This document shows, one piece after another, positions 51,712-62,664 of a DNA stretch of 64,000 bases. Below the pieces are notes generated by a model. The model saw nothing but the letters and a program-made list of their open reading frames with translations. It had not been told where the DNA came from and ran no database searches. The position numbers were made by a program, and so were the translations under genes. Origin of the DNA: Oxalobacteraceae bacterium CAVE-383 (GTDB lineage: Bacteria; Pseudomonadota; Gammaproteobacteria; Burkholderiales; Burkholderiaceae_D); NCBI GenBank assembly GCA_004134995.1, contig REGP01000001.1:1178001-1242000 (forward strand), given 5' to 3'. The stretch's first letter is position 1, and every line of letters starts with the position of its first letter.

Positions 51712-51788
51712 CGCACCGGAAAACGGCAAGCGTCGCCGGTTTCACGCTGCCGTATTCGACAGTTCAAACGCGTATGAAAAAAGCGGAT

Positions 51789-51815
51789 TCTCCTGATCTC
51801 AACTTGTTCAGGAGA
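51789..51815 (+). promoter_or_regulatory. Hairpin that masks the ribosome binding site of the small protein gene
   Basis: TCTCCTGA (51789-51796) and TCAGGAGA (51808-51815) form a perfect 8-bp stem with an 11-nt loop. The 3' arm contains the whole Shine-Dalgarno AGGAG of the gene starting at 51820. The mRNA can therefore hide its own ribosome binding site, as RNA thermometers and other translational switches do. Confidence 0.7.
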
Positions 51816-51819
51816 TTTC

Positions 51820-52065
51820 ATGCAATCGATGCGCCGCACATTTTTCCTCGGGGCTCCCGCCCTCGTTTTCGTTTTTTCCCTGTTGGGCGCTACCGGGCCT
51901 GCGATGGCCGGCCCGCTCCCCGACGGCGAGGTCTTGTGCGACGCACTTGAGCAGGCGCGCGATCCGCTGTACGAAGTGCCGATGGGCACCGAGGACTGGC
52001 CCAGAATCAATGCCCTGGAGAACGCCGCCAGGGCGATTGACTGCGCATTCATGATCAATGAATAG
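51820..52065 (+). CDS. Small secreted two-cysteine protein (A)
   Basis: This 81-residue protein has a signal peptide (RTFFLGAPALVFVFSLLG…AMAG) and a mature part of about 50 residues with two cysteines (LCDALEQ and IDCAFMI) 35 positions apart, likely to form a disulfide. No family is recognised. It resembles the 81-residue product at 53162 in length, signal and cysteine spacing, and the two are probably distant paralogues. AGGAG lies 5 nt before the ATG but is masked by a hairpin, so translation is probably conditional. Confidence 0.8.
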   Translation: MQSMRRTFFLGAPALVFVFSLLGATGPAMAGPLPDGEVLCDALEQARDPLYEVPMGTEDWPRINALENAARAIDCAFMINE

Positions 52066-52082
52066 AGGCTTTTAGCCGATCA

Positions 52083-52523
52083 TCAAGCCGGTTCGAATCG
52101 GCGCCGCATCGTGACATGCGCAATCCCCGCATCCATGTATTCGGCGCCTTCGCGCGCGAAACCGTGGCGCAGATAAAAAGGCTCGGCCTGGATTTGCGCG
52201 CTCAGTACAACGCCTGCATCGCCACGCTCACGCGCGGCTTGCATCAGACACCGCAGCAGCGCGCTGCCGACACCGGCGCCGCGCGCGGCCTTGCGCACTG
52301 CCATGCGGCCGATATGCGCATCCGGCAATAAGCGGCCGGTGGCGATCGCGTTGCCGCCCGCGTCGTACACAACCGCATGCAGGCAGGCGACATCCATTTC
52401 ATCCAGCTCCATTTCCTCCGGCACCCGCTGCTCCAGCACGAAGACCTCGCGCCGGATAGCCGCGGCATCCTTTGCCAGGACATCCCAGCCGCCGGTCTCG
52501 ATCCTGAAAGCGGGAAAATGCAT
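52083..52523 (-). CDS. GNAT-family N-acetyltransferase (ElaA-like)
   Basis: The 146-residue protein has the ElaA/YjdJ-like pattern: VLAKDAAAIRREVFVLEQRV with EEMELDEMD, then HIGRMAVRKAARGAGVGSAL as the acetyl-CoA loop, and AEPFYLRHGFAREGAEYMDA. It should transfer acetyl to an unknown amine in the cytoplasm. The ATG at 52523 lies 8 bp after the stop of the thioesterase gene, so the two form an operon; longer upstream frames have no family similarity. Confidence 0.88.
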   Translation of the reverse strand: MHFPAFRIETGGWDVLAKDAAAIRREVFVLEQRVPEEMELDEMDVACLHAVVYDAGGNAIATGRLLPDAHIGRMAVRKAARGAGVGSALLRCLMQAARERGDAGVVLSAQIQAEPFYLRHGFAREGAEYMDAGIAHVTMRRRFEPA

Positions 52524-52531
52524 GCCGCGGC

Positions 52532-52990
52532 CTAGGCGTCGTCGCGCCCGCCGGGCGTGCTCAGCCGGCCGACATTGTCGAGCTGTTTCAGATATTTGAA
52601 CGTACCCGTGCCGCGCACCACCAGACTGTCGCCGTTGCGGATTTCCGCTTCGCAAAAACACATGGTGCTGGAACGATGAAACGCTTTCCCGATGGCGACC
52701 AGGCGATCGCCGGGCTTGCCGCCGGGCTGCAGGAATTGGGTATTCAGATCGACCGTCACGCAGGAGCGCATGCCGGGATTCAAACTGCGTCCGGCCAGCG
52801 CCATCGCAACATCGATCAAGGTCATCGAGACGCCGCCATGCGTGACATGCCAGCTGTTCATATGGTCCGGCCGCAGAATCAGGGCCAGCTCGGAAACGCC
52901 ATCGGCGGCGCGCAGGACTTCGACGCCAAGACTTTCGAGAAACGGATTGCCTCTGGGGAAAAAATCGTTGGCGGGCGCTAAAAAATTCAT
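52532..52990 (-). CDS. PaaI-family hotdog thioesterase
   Basis: The 152-residue protein has the PaaI-type hotdog core: SWHVTHGGVSMTLIDVAMAL with the HGG motif and catalytic Asp, then TVDLNTQFLQPG and RGTGTFKYLK. It should hydrolyse an acyl- or aryl-CoA in the cytoplasm. It is followed by a GNAT gene in the same operon and is divergent from the second small secreted protein. Confidence 0.9.
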   Translation of the reverse strand: MNFLAPANDFFPRGNPFLESLGVEVLRAADGVSELALILRPDHMNSWHVTHGGVSMTLIDVAMALAGRSLNPGMRSCVTVDLNTQFLQPGGKPGDRLVAIGKAFHRSSTMCFCEAEIRNGDSLVVRGTGTFKYLKQLDNVGRLSTPGGRDDA

Positions 52991-53161
52991 TCAATACCTG
53001 TCGGTTCTCTTAGTTCAAACACACTTAAAAAGGGAGGATTCTTCTCACACCGGAATCGTCCTATATCGGCACAAAAAAATCCTTAAAAAAGGATAGCCAC
53101 AAACGATATAGCGCGATACGACCGGCCTTCAACCACAATCCATCACTACCCAGGAGCCACC

Positions 53162-53407
53162 ATGAAATCGTTATTCGGAAAACTTCTCGCCTCCACAATG
53201 TTTGCCGGCATGCTGGCCATCAGCGTACCGGCATCGGCCGCCCCTAATGGGCCGCCGGTCAACATTTTATGTCAAATGCTTCAAAATTCCGTGAACGCCT
53301 TGCTGCAGGTGGGTGAAGAGTCCGTGCTCGGTCAAGCAGCCGGCCTGGTCAACCAGATGGTCTCCATGGGCTGCCCGGGCGACATGATACCGATATTGCC
53401 GAGGTAA
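53162..53407 (+). CDS. Small secreted two-cysteine protein (B)
   Basis: The 81-residue protein has a strong signal peptide (LLASTMFAGMLAISVPASAA) and a mature part of about 53 residues with two cysteines (ILCQMLQ and MGCPGDM) 34 positions apart. The pattern LCxxLxxx…V…C matches the protein encoded at 51820. No function is recognised; a disulfide-stabilised periplasmic or secreted helix pair is likely. AGGAG precedes the ATG. The long hairpin element copy 2 begins 3 bases after the stop codon. Confidence 0.8.
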   Translation: MKSLFGKLLASTMFAGMLAISVPASAAPNGPPVNILCQMLQNSVNALLQVGEESVLGQAAGLVNQMVSMGCPGDMIPILPR

Positions 53408-53409
53408 GC

Positions 53410-53545
53410 CAGTCAAGGCGCCCTCAGGCAAGGCGTGAAAGGGTGTTGTGCGCAGTGAGGTAAAGGAGGAGGCAGCCGCAGGCCGCCGGAGGACACGAAC
53501 GAAGTACAACACCCTTTCACGCCTTGCCTGAGGGCGCCTTGACTG
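53410..53545 (-). repeat. Long hairpin element with conserved loop, copy 2
   Basis: Two perfect 40-nt arms (53410-53449 and 53506-53545) enclose a 56-nt loop (53450-53505). Read on the minus strand, the loop differs from copy 1 by two substitutions and one insertion. The stem is only partly similar: 53419-53436 (CGCCCTCAGGCAAGGCGT) aligns with 35969-35986 (CGCTCTCGGGCGGGGAGT) with five differences, and an extra GAAA (53437-53440) is present, all matched in the other arm. The apical hairpin is at 53471-53487. On the plus strand the loop carries AAAGGAGG (53462-53469). Confidence 0.93.
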
Positions 53546-53564
53546 AGTCGCCTCATCATTTTTT

Positions 53565-53604
53565 GTAAGTTTCCGTAAGTTTCAAGCAAGCACCGCGTAA
53601 GTTT
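53565..53604 (+). repeat. Three phased GTAAGTTT repeats upstream of the MHS transporter
   Basis: GTAAGTTT occurs at 53565-53572, 53575-53582 and 53597-53604. The starts are 10 and 22 bp apart, i.e. one and about two turns of DNA, so bound proteins would sit on the same face. They lie about 90-130 bp before the transporter start and are candidate activator sites. Confidence 0.7.
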
Positions 53605-53691
53605 AGGGTTGCACACTCCAATCGGGAACAAGCGAGCGGGCCACCGATCGCCGCACCCGGATCAATACAATAATTAATCAGGAGACAAACC

Positions 53692-55359
53692 ATGGCGACA
53701 GTACCGACCAGCCAGGCTGCGCACGTCATTACGCCCGAAGAGCGCAAGGTTATTTTTGCCTCATCGCTCGGCACCGTGTTCGAATGGTACGATTTTTACC
53801 TCTACGGCTCGCTCGCGGCAATTATCGCGAAACAGTTCTTTGCCGGCGCCGATCCAAACACCGCCTTCATCTTTGCCTTGCTGGCATTCGCGGCCGGTTT
53901 TATCGTGCGGCCGTTCGGCGCGCTGGTGTTCGGCCGCCTCGGCGACATGATCGGACGCAAATATACCTTCCTGATCACCATCATCATCATGGGCGCCTCG
54001 ACGTTCATCGTCGGCATCCTGCCCAACTACAACTCGATCGGACTGGCCGCGCCGGTGATCCTGATCGCGCTGCGCATTCTGCAGGGACTGGCGCTGGGCG
54101 GCGAATACGGCGGCGCGGCAACATACGTGGCCGAGCACGCGCCGGATCACAAGCGCGGCTCATTCACCTCCTGGATTCAAACCACCGCGACCCTGGGCCT
54201 GTTCCTGTCGCTGCTGGTGATCCTGGGCGTGCGCACTTCGGTCGGCGAAGAAGCGTTTGCCGATTGGGGCTGGCGCATCCCGTTCCTGGTATCGGTGCTG
54301 CTGCTGGCGGTATCGGTCTGGATCCGTTTGTCGATGAATGAATCGCCTGCCTTCGCCAAGATGAAAGCGGAAGGAAAAACCTCCAAGGCGCCGCTGACCG
54401 AAGCTTTCGGCCGCTGGAACAACCTGAAACTGGTGATTCTGGCGCTGATCGGCCTGACCGCCGGCCAGGCCGTGGTCTGGTACACGGGGCAATTCTATGC
54501 GCTGTTTTTCCTGACGCAATCGCTGAAAGTCGACGGCGCCACCGCGAATATCCTGATCGCCCTGGCGCTGCTGGGAGCAACGCCGTTCTTCGTGGTCTTC
54601 GGCATCTTGTCCGATAAAATCGGCCGCAAGCCCATCATCATGGCCGGCTGCCTGATCGCCGCGATCACCTATTTCCCGATTTTCCAGGGCCTGACGCATT
54701 ACGCCAATCCGGCGCTGGAAGCCGCGCAAAAGAACGCGCCGGTAATCGTCACGGCCGATCCGGCTACCTGCCAGTTCCAGTTCAATCCGACCGGCACCAA
54801 GAAGTTCACATCTTCCTGCGACATCGCCAAGGCCAAGCTGGCGGCGGCTTCGGTCAACTATGAAAACGTGGCGGGCGCGCCCGGTTCGCTGGCTACCGTG
54901 AAAATCGGCGACAAGGTGCTGACATCCTATGATGCGGGCGGCCTGTCGAAGGAAGACGCGGCAGCCAAGGACAAGGCCTTCTCGACCGAACTGGCGGGCG
55001 ACATCAAGGGCGCCGGCTATCCAAGCAAGGCCGATCCGGCACAGATGAACAAGCCGATGGTATGGCTGCTGCTGTTCATCCTGGTGATCTACGTCACCAT
55101 GGTATACGGCCCGATCGCCGCCATGCTGGTTGAAATGTTCCCGACCCGCATCCGCTATACATCGATGTCGATGCCCTACCATATCGGCAACGGCTGGTTC
55201 GGCGGCCTGCTGCCGACCACCGCATTCGCGCTGGTCGCGTTCAAGGGCGATATTTATTACGGCCTGTGGTACCCGATCCTTGTGGCGGGCGCCACCTTCA
55301 TCATCGGCATGCTGTTCATCCGTGAAACCAAGGACGTCGATATCTACGCCGGCGACTGA
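53692..55359 (+). CDS. MFS transporter, metabolite:H+ symporter (MHS, ProP/ShiA-like) family
   Basis: The 555-residue inner-membrane protein has 12 predicted spans and the MHS signatures FEWYDFYLYGSLAAIIAKQF, VFGRLGDMIGRKYTFLITII and RILQGLALGGEYGGAATYVA. An insert of about 100 residues (roughly 340-450) with two cysteines (ATCQFQF, SSCDIAK) lies between helices 9 and 10 and probably faces the periplasm. Members import organic acids or osmolytes with protons. AGGAG precedes the ATG at 53692. Three phased repeats upstream suggest control by an activator. A strong terminator follows. Confidence 0.92.
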   Translation: MATVPTSQAAHVITPEERKVIFASSLGTVFEWYDFYLYGSLAAIIAKQFFAGADPNTAFIFALLAFAAGFIVRPFGALVFGRLGDMIGRKYTFLITIIIMGASTFIVGILPNYNSIGLAAPVILIALRILQGLALGGEYGGAATYVAEHAPDHKRGSFTSWIQTTATLGLFLSLLVILGVRTSVGEEAFADWGWRIPFLVSVLLLAVSVWIRLSMNESPAFAKMKAEGKTSKAPLTEAFGRWNNLKLVILALIGLTAGQAVVWYTGQFYALFFLTQSLKVDGATANILIALALLGATPFFVVFGILSDKIGRKPIIMAGCLIAAITYFPIFQGLTHYANPALEAAQKNAPVIVTADPATCQFQFNPTGTKKFTSSCDIAKAKLAAASVNYENVAGAPGSLATVKIGDKVLTSYDAGGLSKEDAAAKDKAFSTELAGDIKGAGYPSKADPAQMNKPMVWLLLFILVIYVTMVYGPIAAMLVEMFPTRIRYTSMSMPYHIGNGWFGGLLPTTAFALVAFKGDIYYGLWYPILVAGATFIIGMLFIRETKDVDIYAGD

Positions 55360-55374
55360 ACCGGCAGCGCAAGT

Positions 55375-55409
55375 AAAAAAGCCGCAACGTATTCGTTGCG
55401 GCTTTTTTT
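55375..55409 (+). terminator. Intrinsic terminator of the MHS transporter gene
   Basis: GCCGCAACG and CGTTGCGGC pair perfectly, extended by six A-T pairs, with a TATT loop. A long T-run follows. It starts 16 bp after the stop codon. Confidence 0.95.
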
Positions 55410-55529
55410 CGTCCTGCGATTCCTTTTGCCCTGCAATTCCAATGCTTACTCAAATCGCGCAAACCAAATATTCTTTGCTTTCCGCAACGCTAAACTTGCG
55501 CTTTCCCTGTTGTTCTCAAAGGTTGCCGC

Positions 55530-56777
55530 ATGCCGTCGGAAATCGCTTCACTCCTGGACTGGCTGGCCGGCCACATCGAATTGCATGCCGCGGCGGCCGT
55601 CGGCCTGCTGCTGACGCTCGCGTGGATAGCGAACCGGCTGGTCAAACGCGTGCTCGCGCGCGGACTCTACCGGCAATTGCTGGCCGCGTTCGGCATCGAT
55701 CGCGCCGGCAGCCGCCCCTTGAACGTCCTGATCGCGCGGCTGGCCCAGATCGTGCCGGCCCTGATCATTTATGGCGGCATCGAACTGGCGTCGCCGCGGC
55801 TGGACAGCCAGATCGTCGCCATCCTGCGCAATATTGCCCAGGCCTCGATCGTGCTCGCCGTCGCCCTCGCGCTCGGCAGCATGCTGAGCCTGGCCGAACA
55901 GGTATATCAGGGCCGTCCCGGCGCGCACAACCGTCCGATCAAGGGCTACCTGCAGATCGGCAAGATCGCCGTCTACGCGATCGCAACGGTGCTGATGATC
56001 GCCACCCTGTCCGACCGTTCGCCGCTGATCCTGCTTTCGGGACTCGGCGCCATGGCCGCGGTGCTGATGCTGGTTTTTCAGGACACGCTGCTGTCGATGG
56101 TGGCCAGCGTCCAGATCAGCTCCAGCGGCATCGTGCGGGTCGGCGACTGGATCGAAATGCCGCAACTGCATGCGGATGGCGCCGTGATCGACATTGCGCT
56201 GCATACGGTGAAGGTGCAAAACTGGGATCTGACCATTACCACCATCCCGACCAAACGCCTGATCAGCGAAGCGTTCAAGAATTGGCGCGGCATGCAGGAA
56301 AGCGGCGGCCGGCGCATCAAGCGCGCCCTGCTGATCGACCAGAACAGCATCCGTTTCCTTGACCAGGCGGGCAGCAGCCGCCTGCGCGGATTCAGTCTGC
56401 TCGATGACTATCTCGGCGGCAAACAGCATGAGCTCGATGTCTGGAACGCCGAACTGGCGCAGCGCGGCGTCCCTGCGCTGAACGCCCGCAAGGTCAGCAA
56501 TATCGGCACTTTCCGCAGCTACGTCGAACGCTATCTGCGCCGGCACGGCTCGGTGCGCCAGGATATGAGCCTGATCGTGCGCCAATTGAACCCGACGCCG
56601 GAGGGCCTGCCGCTGGAAATCGTCTGTTTCGCCAATGTCACGGCCTGGGCCGCCTACGAGGCAGTGCAGGCGGATATCTTCGATCATCTGCTGGCGATCA
56701 TCCCGGAATTCGGCCTGCGGCTGTACCAGCGGCCGGCCGGCGCCGACATGCAGTCGCTGCAGGGCCAGCCAGGCTGA
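55530..56777 (+). CDS. Mechanosensitive ion channel, MscS family (YbdG-like)
   Basis: The 415-residue inner-membrane protein has about five spans, then the MscS pore and beta domain: ILLSGLGAMAAVLMLVFQDT, VASVQISSSGIVRVGDWIEM, and a long cytoplasmic C-terminal domain with NIGTFRSYVERYLRRHGSV. The layout matches YbdG/MscM-type channels, which open under membrane tension and release osmolytes. The ATG at 55530 lies about 120 bp after the terminator, so it has its own promoter. Confidence 0.9.
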   Translation: MPSEIASLLDWLAGHIELHAAAAVGLLLTLAWIANRLVKRVLARGLYRQLLAAFGIDRAGSRPLNVLIARLAQIVPALIIYGGIELASPRLDSQIVAILRNIAQASIVLAVALALGSMLSLAEQVYQGRPGAHNRPIKGYLQIGKIAVYAIATVLMIATLSDRSPLILLSGLGAMAAVLMLVFQDTLLSMVASVQISSSGIVRVGDWIEMPQLHADGAVIDIALHTVKVQNWDLTITTIPTKRLISEAFKNWRGMQESGGRRIKRALLIDQNSIRFLDQAGSSRLRGFSLLDDYLGGKQHELDVWNAELAQRGVPALNARKVSNIGTFRSYVERYLRRHGSVRQDMSLIVRQLNPTPEGLPLEIVCFANVTAWAAYEAVQADIFDHLLAIIPEFGLRLYQRPAGADMQSLQGQPG

Positions 56778-56875
56778 TTATGCGGCTGCAACGCGCAATC
56801 TGAGGGAAACGGCTGGGCAAACGGGCCAAGATTTGGTATCTTCGCCGCTCCGCTACCATCGCCAAACCCGCTTTC

Positions 56876-58084
56876 ATGAAAACGCCCGCCCGTCTCGGTA
56901 CCCCTCTTTCGCCCTCCGCCGTCAAGGTCATGCTGCTGGGCTCCGGCGAACTCGGCAAGGAAGTGATCATCGCGCTGCAGCGGCTGGGCGTCGAAGTCAT
57001 CGCCGTCGATCGCTATCCGGACGCGCCCGGCCATCAGGTCGCGCATCGCGCCCATGTCATCGACATGACCGACGGCACCGCACTGGCCACACTGATTGCC
57101 AAGGAGCAGCCCGATCTGATCGTGCCCGAAATCGAAGCCATCGCCACCGAAACCCTGATGAAGCTGGAACAGGCCGGCGCCGTCACCGTGATTCCAACCG
57201 CGCGCGCGGCCTGGCTGACCATGAATCGCGAAGGCATTCGCCGCCTGGCCGCCGAAACCCTGTCGCTGGCGACATCGCCCTATCGTTTTGCCGATAGCCT
57301 GGAACAATTGCAGGCCGCCTGCGACCAGATCGGCTATCCCTGCGTGATCAAGCCCGTGATGTCGTCTTCCGGCAAGGGCCAGTCCAAGATCGACGGCCCG
57401 CAGGAAGTCGCCACGGCCTGGGATTACGCCGCGGCCGGCGGCCGCGTCAATGCGGGCCGCGTGATCGTCGAAGGTTTCATCGATTTCGATTATGAAATCA
57501 CCCTGCTGACCGTGCGCGCCCTGAATGCCGACGGCAGCGTCGGCACCCATTTCTGCGAGCCGATCGGCCACGTCCAGGTGCAAGGCGATTACGTCGAATC
57601 GTGGCAGCCGCATGCAATGCATCCGGCCGCGCTGGAAAAAGCCCGCGATATTGCCGCCAAGGTCACCGGCGAACTGGGCGGACTCGGCCTGTTCGGCGTC
57701 GAATTGTTCGTCAAGGATCAGATGGTCTGGTTTTCCGAAGTCAGCCCGCGCCCGCACGATACCGGCATGGTCACGATGGCCAGCCAGGTCCAGAGCGAAT
57801 TCGAATTGCATGCCAAGGCCATCCTCGGCCTGCCGGTCGATGTGTCGCTGAGAACGCCGGCGGCCTCGGCGGTAATCTACGGCGGCCTGGAAGCCAAGGG
57901 CATTGCCTTCGAGGGCGTCGCCGACGCCCTGCGCACGCCGGGCGTGGATATCCGCCTGTTCGGCAAGCCGGAATCATTCCTGCGGCGGCGCATGGGCGTG
58001 GCGCTGGCCGCGGCCGCCGATGTCGATGCGGCGCGGGTCAACGCAAAGGCCGCGGCCGCCAAGGTCAAACCGGTATTAAAATAA
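56876..58084 (+). CDS. purT: Formate-dependent phosphoribosylglycinamide formyltransferase
   Basis: PurT makes formyl-GAR from GAR, formate and ATP in the third step of purine synthesis. The 402-residue ATP-grasp protein has the N-terminal [20 protein letters not shown], the ATP-grasp loop [15 protein letters not shown], the segment [20 protein letters not shown], and the metal and phosphate site [16 protein letters not shown]. Length is normal. The ATG at 56876 has no clear ribosome binding site. It reads in the same direction as nadB, 52 bp downstream. Confidence 0.97.
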   Translation: MKTPARLGTPLSPSAVKVMLLGSGELGKEVIIALQRLGVEVIAVDRYPDAPGHQVAHRAHVIDMTDGTALATLIAKEQPDLIVPEIEAIATETLMKLEQAGAVTVIPTARAAWLTMNREGIRRLAAETLSLATSPYRFADSLEQLQAACDQIGYPCVIKPVMSSSGKGQSKIDGPQEVATAWDYAAAGGRVNAGRVIVEGFIDFDYEITLLTVRALNADGSVGTHFCEPIGHVQVQGDYVESWQPHAMHPAALEKARDIAAKVTGELGGLGLFGVELFVKDQMVWFSEVSPRPHDTGMVTMASQVQSEFELHAKAILGLPVDVSLRTPAASAVIYGGLEAKGIAFEGVADALRTPGVDIRLFGKPESFLRRRMGVALAAAADVDAARVNAKAAAAKVKPVLK

Positions 58085-58136
58085 ACCGGCAAAACAGCCA
58101 ATAATCTCCATAGCCACGCAACAACTCCGGAATTCT

Positions 58137-59720
58137 ATGAAATTCGACGTCGTCATCGTCGGCAGCGGCCTGGCCGGCCTCACGGTCGCGCTGCAGCTTG
58201 CGCCCACGCATAAAGTCGCTATTGTTTCCAAGGGTGCGCTACTCGACGGCGCCAGCAATTGGGCGCAGGGCGGCATCGCCGCGGTGCTGGATTCCGGCGA
58301 CAGTTTCGAACAGCATATCGCCGATACCCACGACGCCGGCGCCGGGCTGTGCGACGTGGAAGCAACCCGCTTCATCATCGAAGGCGGCCGCAAGGCGATC
58401 GACTGGCTGATCGAACGCGGCGTGCCGTTTACCCCTGACGACAGCGCCGAACTCGGCTATCACCTGACGCGGGAAGGCGGCCATTCGCAACGCCGCATCA
58501 TCCATGCCGCCGACGAAACCGGCCACGCCGTGCAAATCACGCTGGAACAGCTGATTCGCGCGCATCCGAACATCACGCTGCTGGAGCAGCATTGCGCCAT
58601 CGACGTCATCCGTTCCGGCGCCGGCGCCTCGGCGCACTGCGTCGGACTGTATGCGCAGAATATCGCGGGCGGCGAGGTGATCGGCATCGCCAGCAACCGC
58701 GTGGTGCTGGCCGCCGGCGGCGCCGGCAAGGTTTATCTGTACACCTCGAATCCGGATTCCTCCACCGGCGACGGCATTGCCATGGCATGGCGCGCCGGCT
58801 GCCGCGTAGCCAATATGGAATTCATCCAGTTCCATCCGACCTGCCTGTATCACCCTTACGCCAAATCGTTCCTGATCAGCGAAGCGCTGCGCGGCGAAGG
58901 CGCGGTGCTGAGGCTGCCGGCCGGCGCCGGCAAGGACGCCGGCGAACGCTTCATGCCGGCCTACGATGCGCGCGCCGAACTGGCGCCGCGCGACATTGTC
59001 GCGCGCGCCATCGATTCCGAAATGAAGAAACGCGGCCTCGATTACGTCGATCTCGACATCACGCATCAGCCGGCGGCATTTTTAAAGGAACATTTCCCGA
59101 CCATCCAGGCGCGCTGCCTGGAATTCGGCATCGACATTACCAGCCAGCCGATCCCGGTGGTGCCGGCCGCGCACTACACCTGCGGCGGCGTAATGACCGA
59201 CAGCAGCGGGCGCACCGACCTGCCCGGGCTGTACGCCGTCGGCGAGACCGCTTATACCGGCCTGCACGGCGCCAACCGCCTTGCCAGCAATTCGCTGCTG
59301 GAATGCCTGGTCATGGGCCGCGCCGCGGCCGACCATATCCGCGGCCAGCCGCACAGCATGCAGGCCGATCTGAAAGCATGGGATCAGAGCCGCGTCACCG
59401 ATGCCGATGAACAGGTGGTGATTTCGCATAATTGGGATGAACTGCGGCGCTGCATGTGGAATTACGTCGGCATCGTGCGCACCGACAAGCGGCTGCAGCG
59501 CGCCGGCCATCGGATTGCCTTGCTGAAACAGGAAATCGATGAGTATTACGCCAATTTTCGGGTCACGCGCGATTTGCTCGAGCTGCGCAACCTGGTGACG
59601 GTGGCGTCGCTGGTGGTAGACAGCGCATTGGCGCGCAAGGAAAGCCGCGGCCTGCATTACAGCCTGGATTATCCGGATCTGCTGCCGGAGGCCCTGCCGA
59701 CGATTCTGACGCCGCCCTGA
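58137..59720 (+). CDS. nadB: L-aspartate oxidase
   Basis: NadB oxidises L-aspartate to iminoaspartate, the first step of NAD synthesis. The 527-residue flavoprotein has the FAD-binding [40 protein letters not shown], the active-site segment [20 protein letters not shown], and the conserved ALRGEGAVL and [21 protein letters not shown] helical domain follows at the end. NadA, the next enzyme, is encoded by the convergent gene 19 bp away, so the two steps are adjacent but not in one operon. Confidence 0.97.
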   Translation: MKFDVVIVGSGLAGLTVALQLAPTHKVAIVSKGALLDGASNWAQGGIAAVLDSGDSFEQHIADTHDAGAGLCDVEATRFIIEGGRKAIDWLIERGVPFTPDDSAELGYHLTREGGHSQRRIIHAADETGHAVQITLEQLIRAHPNITLLEQHCAIDVIRSGAGASAHCVGLYAQNIAGGEVIGIASNRVVLAAGGAGKVYLYTSNPDSSTGDGIAMAWRAGCRVANMEFIQFHPTCLYHPYAKSFLISEALRGEGAVLRLPAGAGKDAGERFMPAYDARAELAPRDIVARAIDSEMKKRGLDYVDLDITHQPAAFLKEHFPTIQARCLEFGIDITSQPIPVVPAAHYTCGGVMTDSSGRTDLPGLYAVGETAYTGLHGANRLASNSLLECLVMGRAAADHIRGQPHSMQADLKAWDQSRVTDADEQVVISHNWDELRRCMWNYVGIVRTDKRLQRAGHRIALLKQEIDEYYANFRVTRDLLELRNLVTVASLVVDSALARKESRGLHYSLDYPDLLPEALPTILTPP

Positions 59721-59739
59721 CCTGAGCCTTGCCCCCTTG

Positions 59740-60873
59740 CTAGGCCGGCCCGATTCCCACAAACAGTTTCTGCTCCCGCGCCAGATCGCCTGACGGCCTG
59801 ACGCGCGCCTTCTGTTCGGCCGCGAAGTCCAGCATGCGGTCGATGCACAGCACCGCCTTGGCGGCGACGGCGGGATCGACATGGATTTCGTTGCTTCCGG
59901 ATTCCAATACATCGATCAGATTCTGCAGGCCGTTCATCGCCATCCATGGGCAATGCGCGCAGCTCTTGCAGGTGGCGCTGTTGCCCGCGGTCGGCGCGTC
60001 GTAAAAACGCTTGCCGGGCGCCGCCATGCGCATTTTGTGCAGGATGCCGTTATCGGTGGCGACAATGAATTCGTCGGCGTCCATGCTTTGCGCGGCGGCG
60101 ATCAGCTGCGATGTCGAACCGACCGCATCGGCCTGCGCTACCACCGCGGCCGGCGATTCCGGATGCACCAGGATCTTGGCCAGCGGATGTTCCCGGCGCA
60201 GCAATTCCAGCTCCACGCCCTTGAATTCGTCATGCACCAGGCAGGAACCCTGCCACAGCAGCATGTCGGCGCCGGTTTTCTGCTGGATGTAGCCGCCCAG
60301 ATGCTTGTCGGGCGCCCACAGGATTTTTTTGCCCTGCGCATGCAGATGCGCAACGATGTCGAGCCCGATCGAGGACGTCACCATCCAGTCGGCGCGCGCC
60401 TTCACGGCCGCGCTGGTGTTGGCGTAGACCACCACGGTGCGGTCCGGATGGGCATCGCAGAATGCGCTGAATTCATCCACCGGGCAGCCCAGATCGAGCG
60501 AACAGGTCGCGTCCAGGTCCGGCATCAGGATGCGTTTGTGCGGACTGAGTATCTTCGCGGTTTCGCCCATGAAGCGCACGCCGGCCACGGCCAGCGTCTG
60601 CGCCGGATGATCGCGGCCGAAACGCGCCATTTCGAGCGAGTCGGATACGCAGCCGCCGGTTTCCTCGGCCAGATCCTGCAGATCGGCGTCGACGTAATAA
60701 TGCGCCACCAGCACCGTGCCGGTCTGTTTCAGCAATTGCCGCGCGCGTTCCTTCAGCGCCGCCCTTTGATCGGACGTCGGCGCGGCCGGCACGCGCGCCC
60801 AGGCCTGCGCGGTGCAACTGCCGCCCAGATCCGCGCCCGTGGGCCGTTCGAATTCAATGGTCTTGATGGTCAT
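59740..60873 (-). CDS. nadA: Quinolinate synthase A
   Basis: NadA condenses iminoaspartate with dihydroxyacetone phosphate to quinolinate using a [4Fe-4S] cluster. The 377-residue protein has [36 protein letters not shown] (a cluster ligand), [38 protein letters not shown] and the C-terminal [20 protein letters not shown] with the last cluster cysteine. It converges with nadB. The nearby ABC-F gene reads in the same direction, 33 bp upstream, and could be co-transcribed. Confidence 0.97.
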   Translation of the reverse strand: MTIKTIEFERPTGADLGGSCTAQAWARVPAAPTSDQRAALKERARQLLKQTGTVLVAHYYVDADLQDLAEETGGCVSDSLEMARFGRDHPAQTLAVAGVRFMGETAKILSPHKRILMPDLDATCSLDLGCPVDEFSAFCDAHPDRTVVVYANTSAAVKARADWMVTSSIGLDIVAHLHAQGKKILWAPDKHLGGYIQQKTGADMLLWQGSCLVHDEFKGVELELLRREHPLAKILVHPESPAAVVAQADAVGSTSQLIAAAQSMDADEFIVATDNGILHKMRMAAPGKRFYDAPTAGNSATCKSCAHCPWMAMNGLQNLIDVLESGSNEIHVDPAVAAKAVLCIDRMLDFAAEQKARVRPSGDLAREQKLFVGIGPA

Positions 60874-60906
60874 GATTGAATAATAATACGCAAAATACGC
60901 AAAAAA

Positions 60907-62508
<1,602 letters not shown>

Positions 62509-62664
62509 TGAAATGTGTAATAAGCTGTTGATTCGGAGAATTGAATTCGAAGGTCTGGATGCGCAGGTCCAAATTCGAGGAAGCCGCGATTTTACCATTG
62601 TGCGGCGGGATTTTTCGGCCCGCCGAGGGCTCCAACCCTGATCCATCCATGAGGATTGCAATAG

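Noticed and set aside
51733-51763. Terminator after the NRDE gene
   Set aside because: The hairpin is imperfect (one bulge) and no T-run follows; too weak for a feature.
53267-53631. Short minus-strand frames across hairpin copy 2, and a similar plus-strand frame across copy 1
   Set aside because: They read through the palindromic element. The reading frame is not the same in both copies because of the 1-nt loop insertion, and the conservation follows base pairing, not codons.
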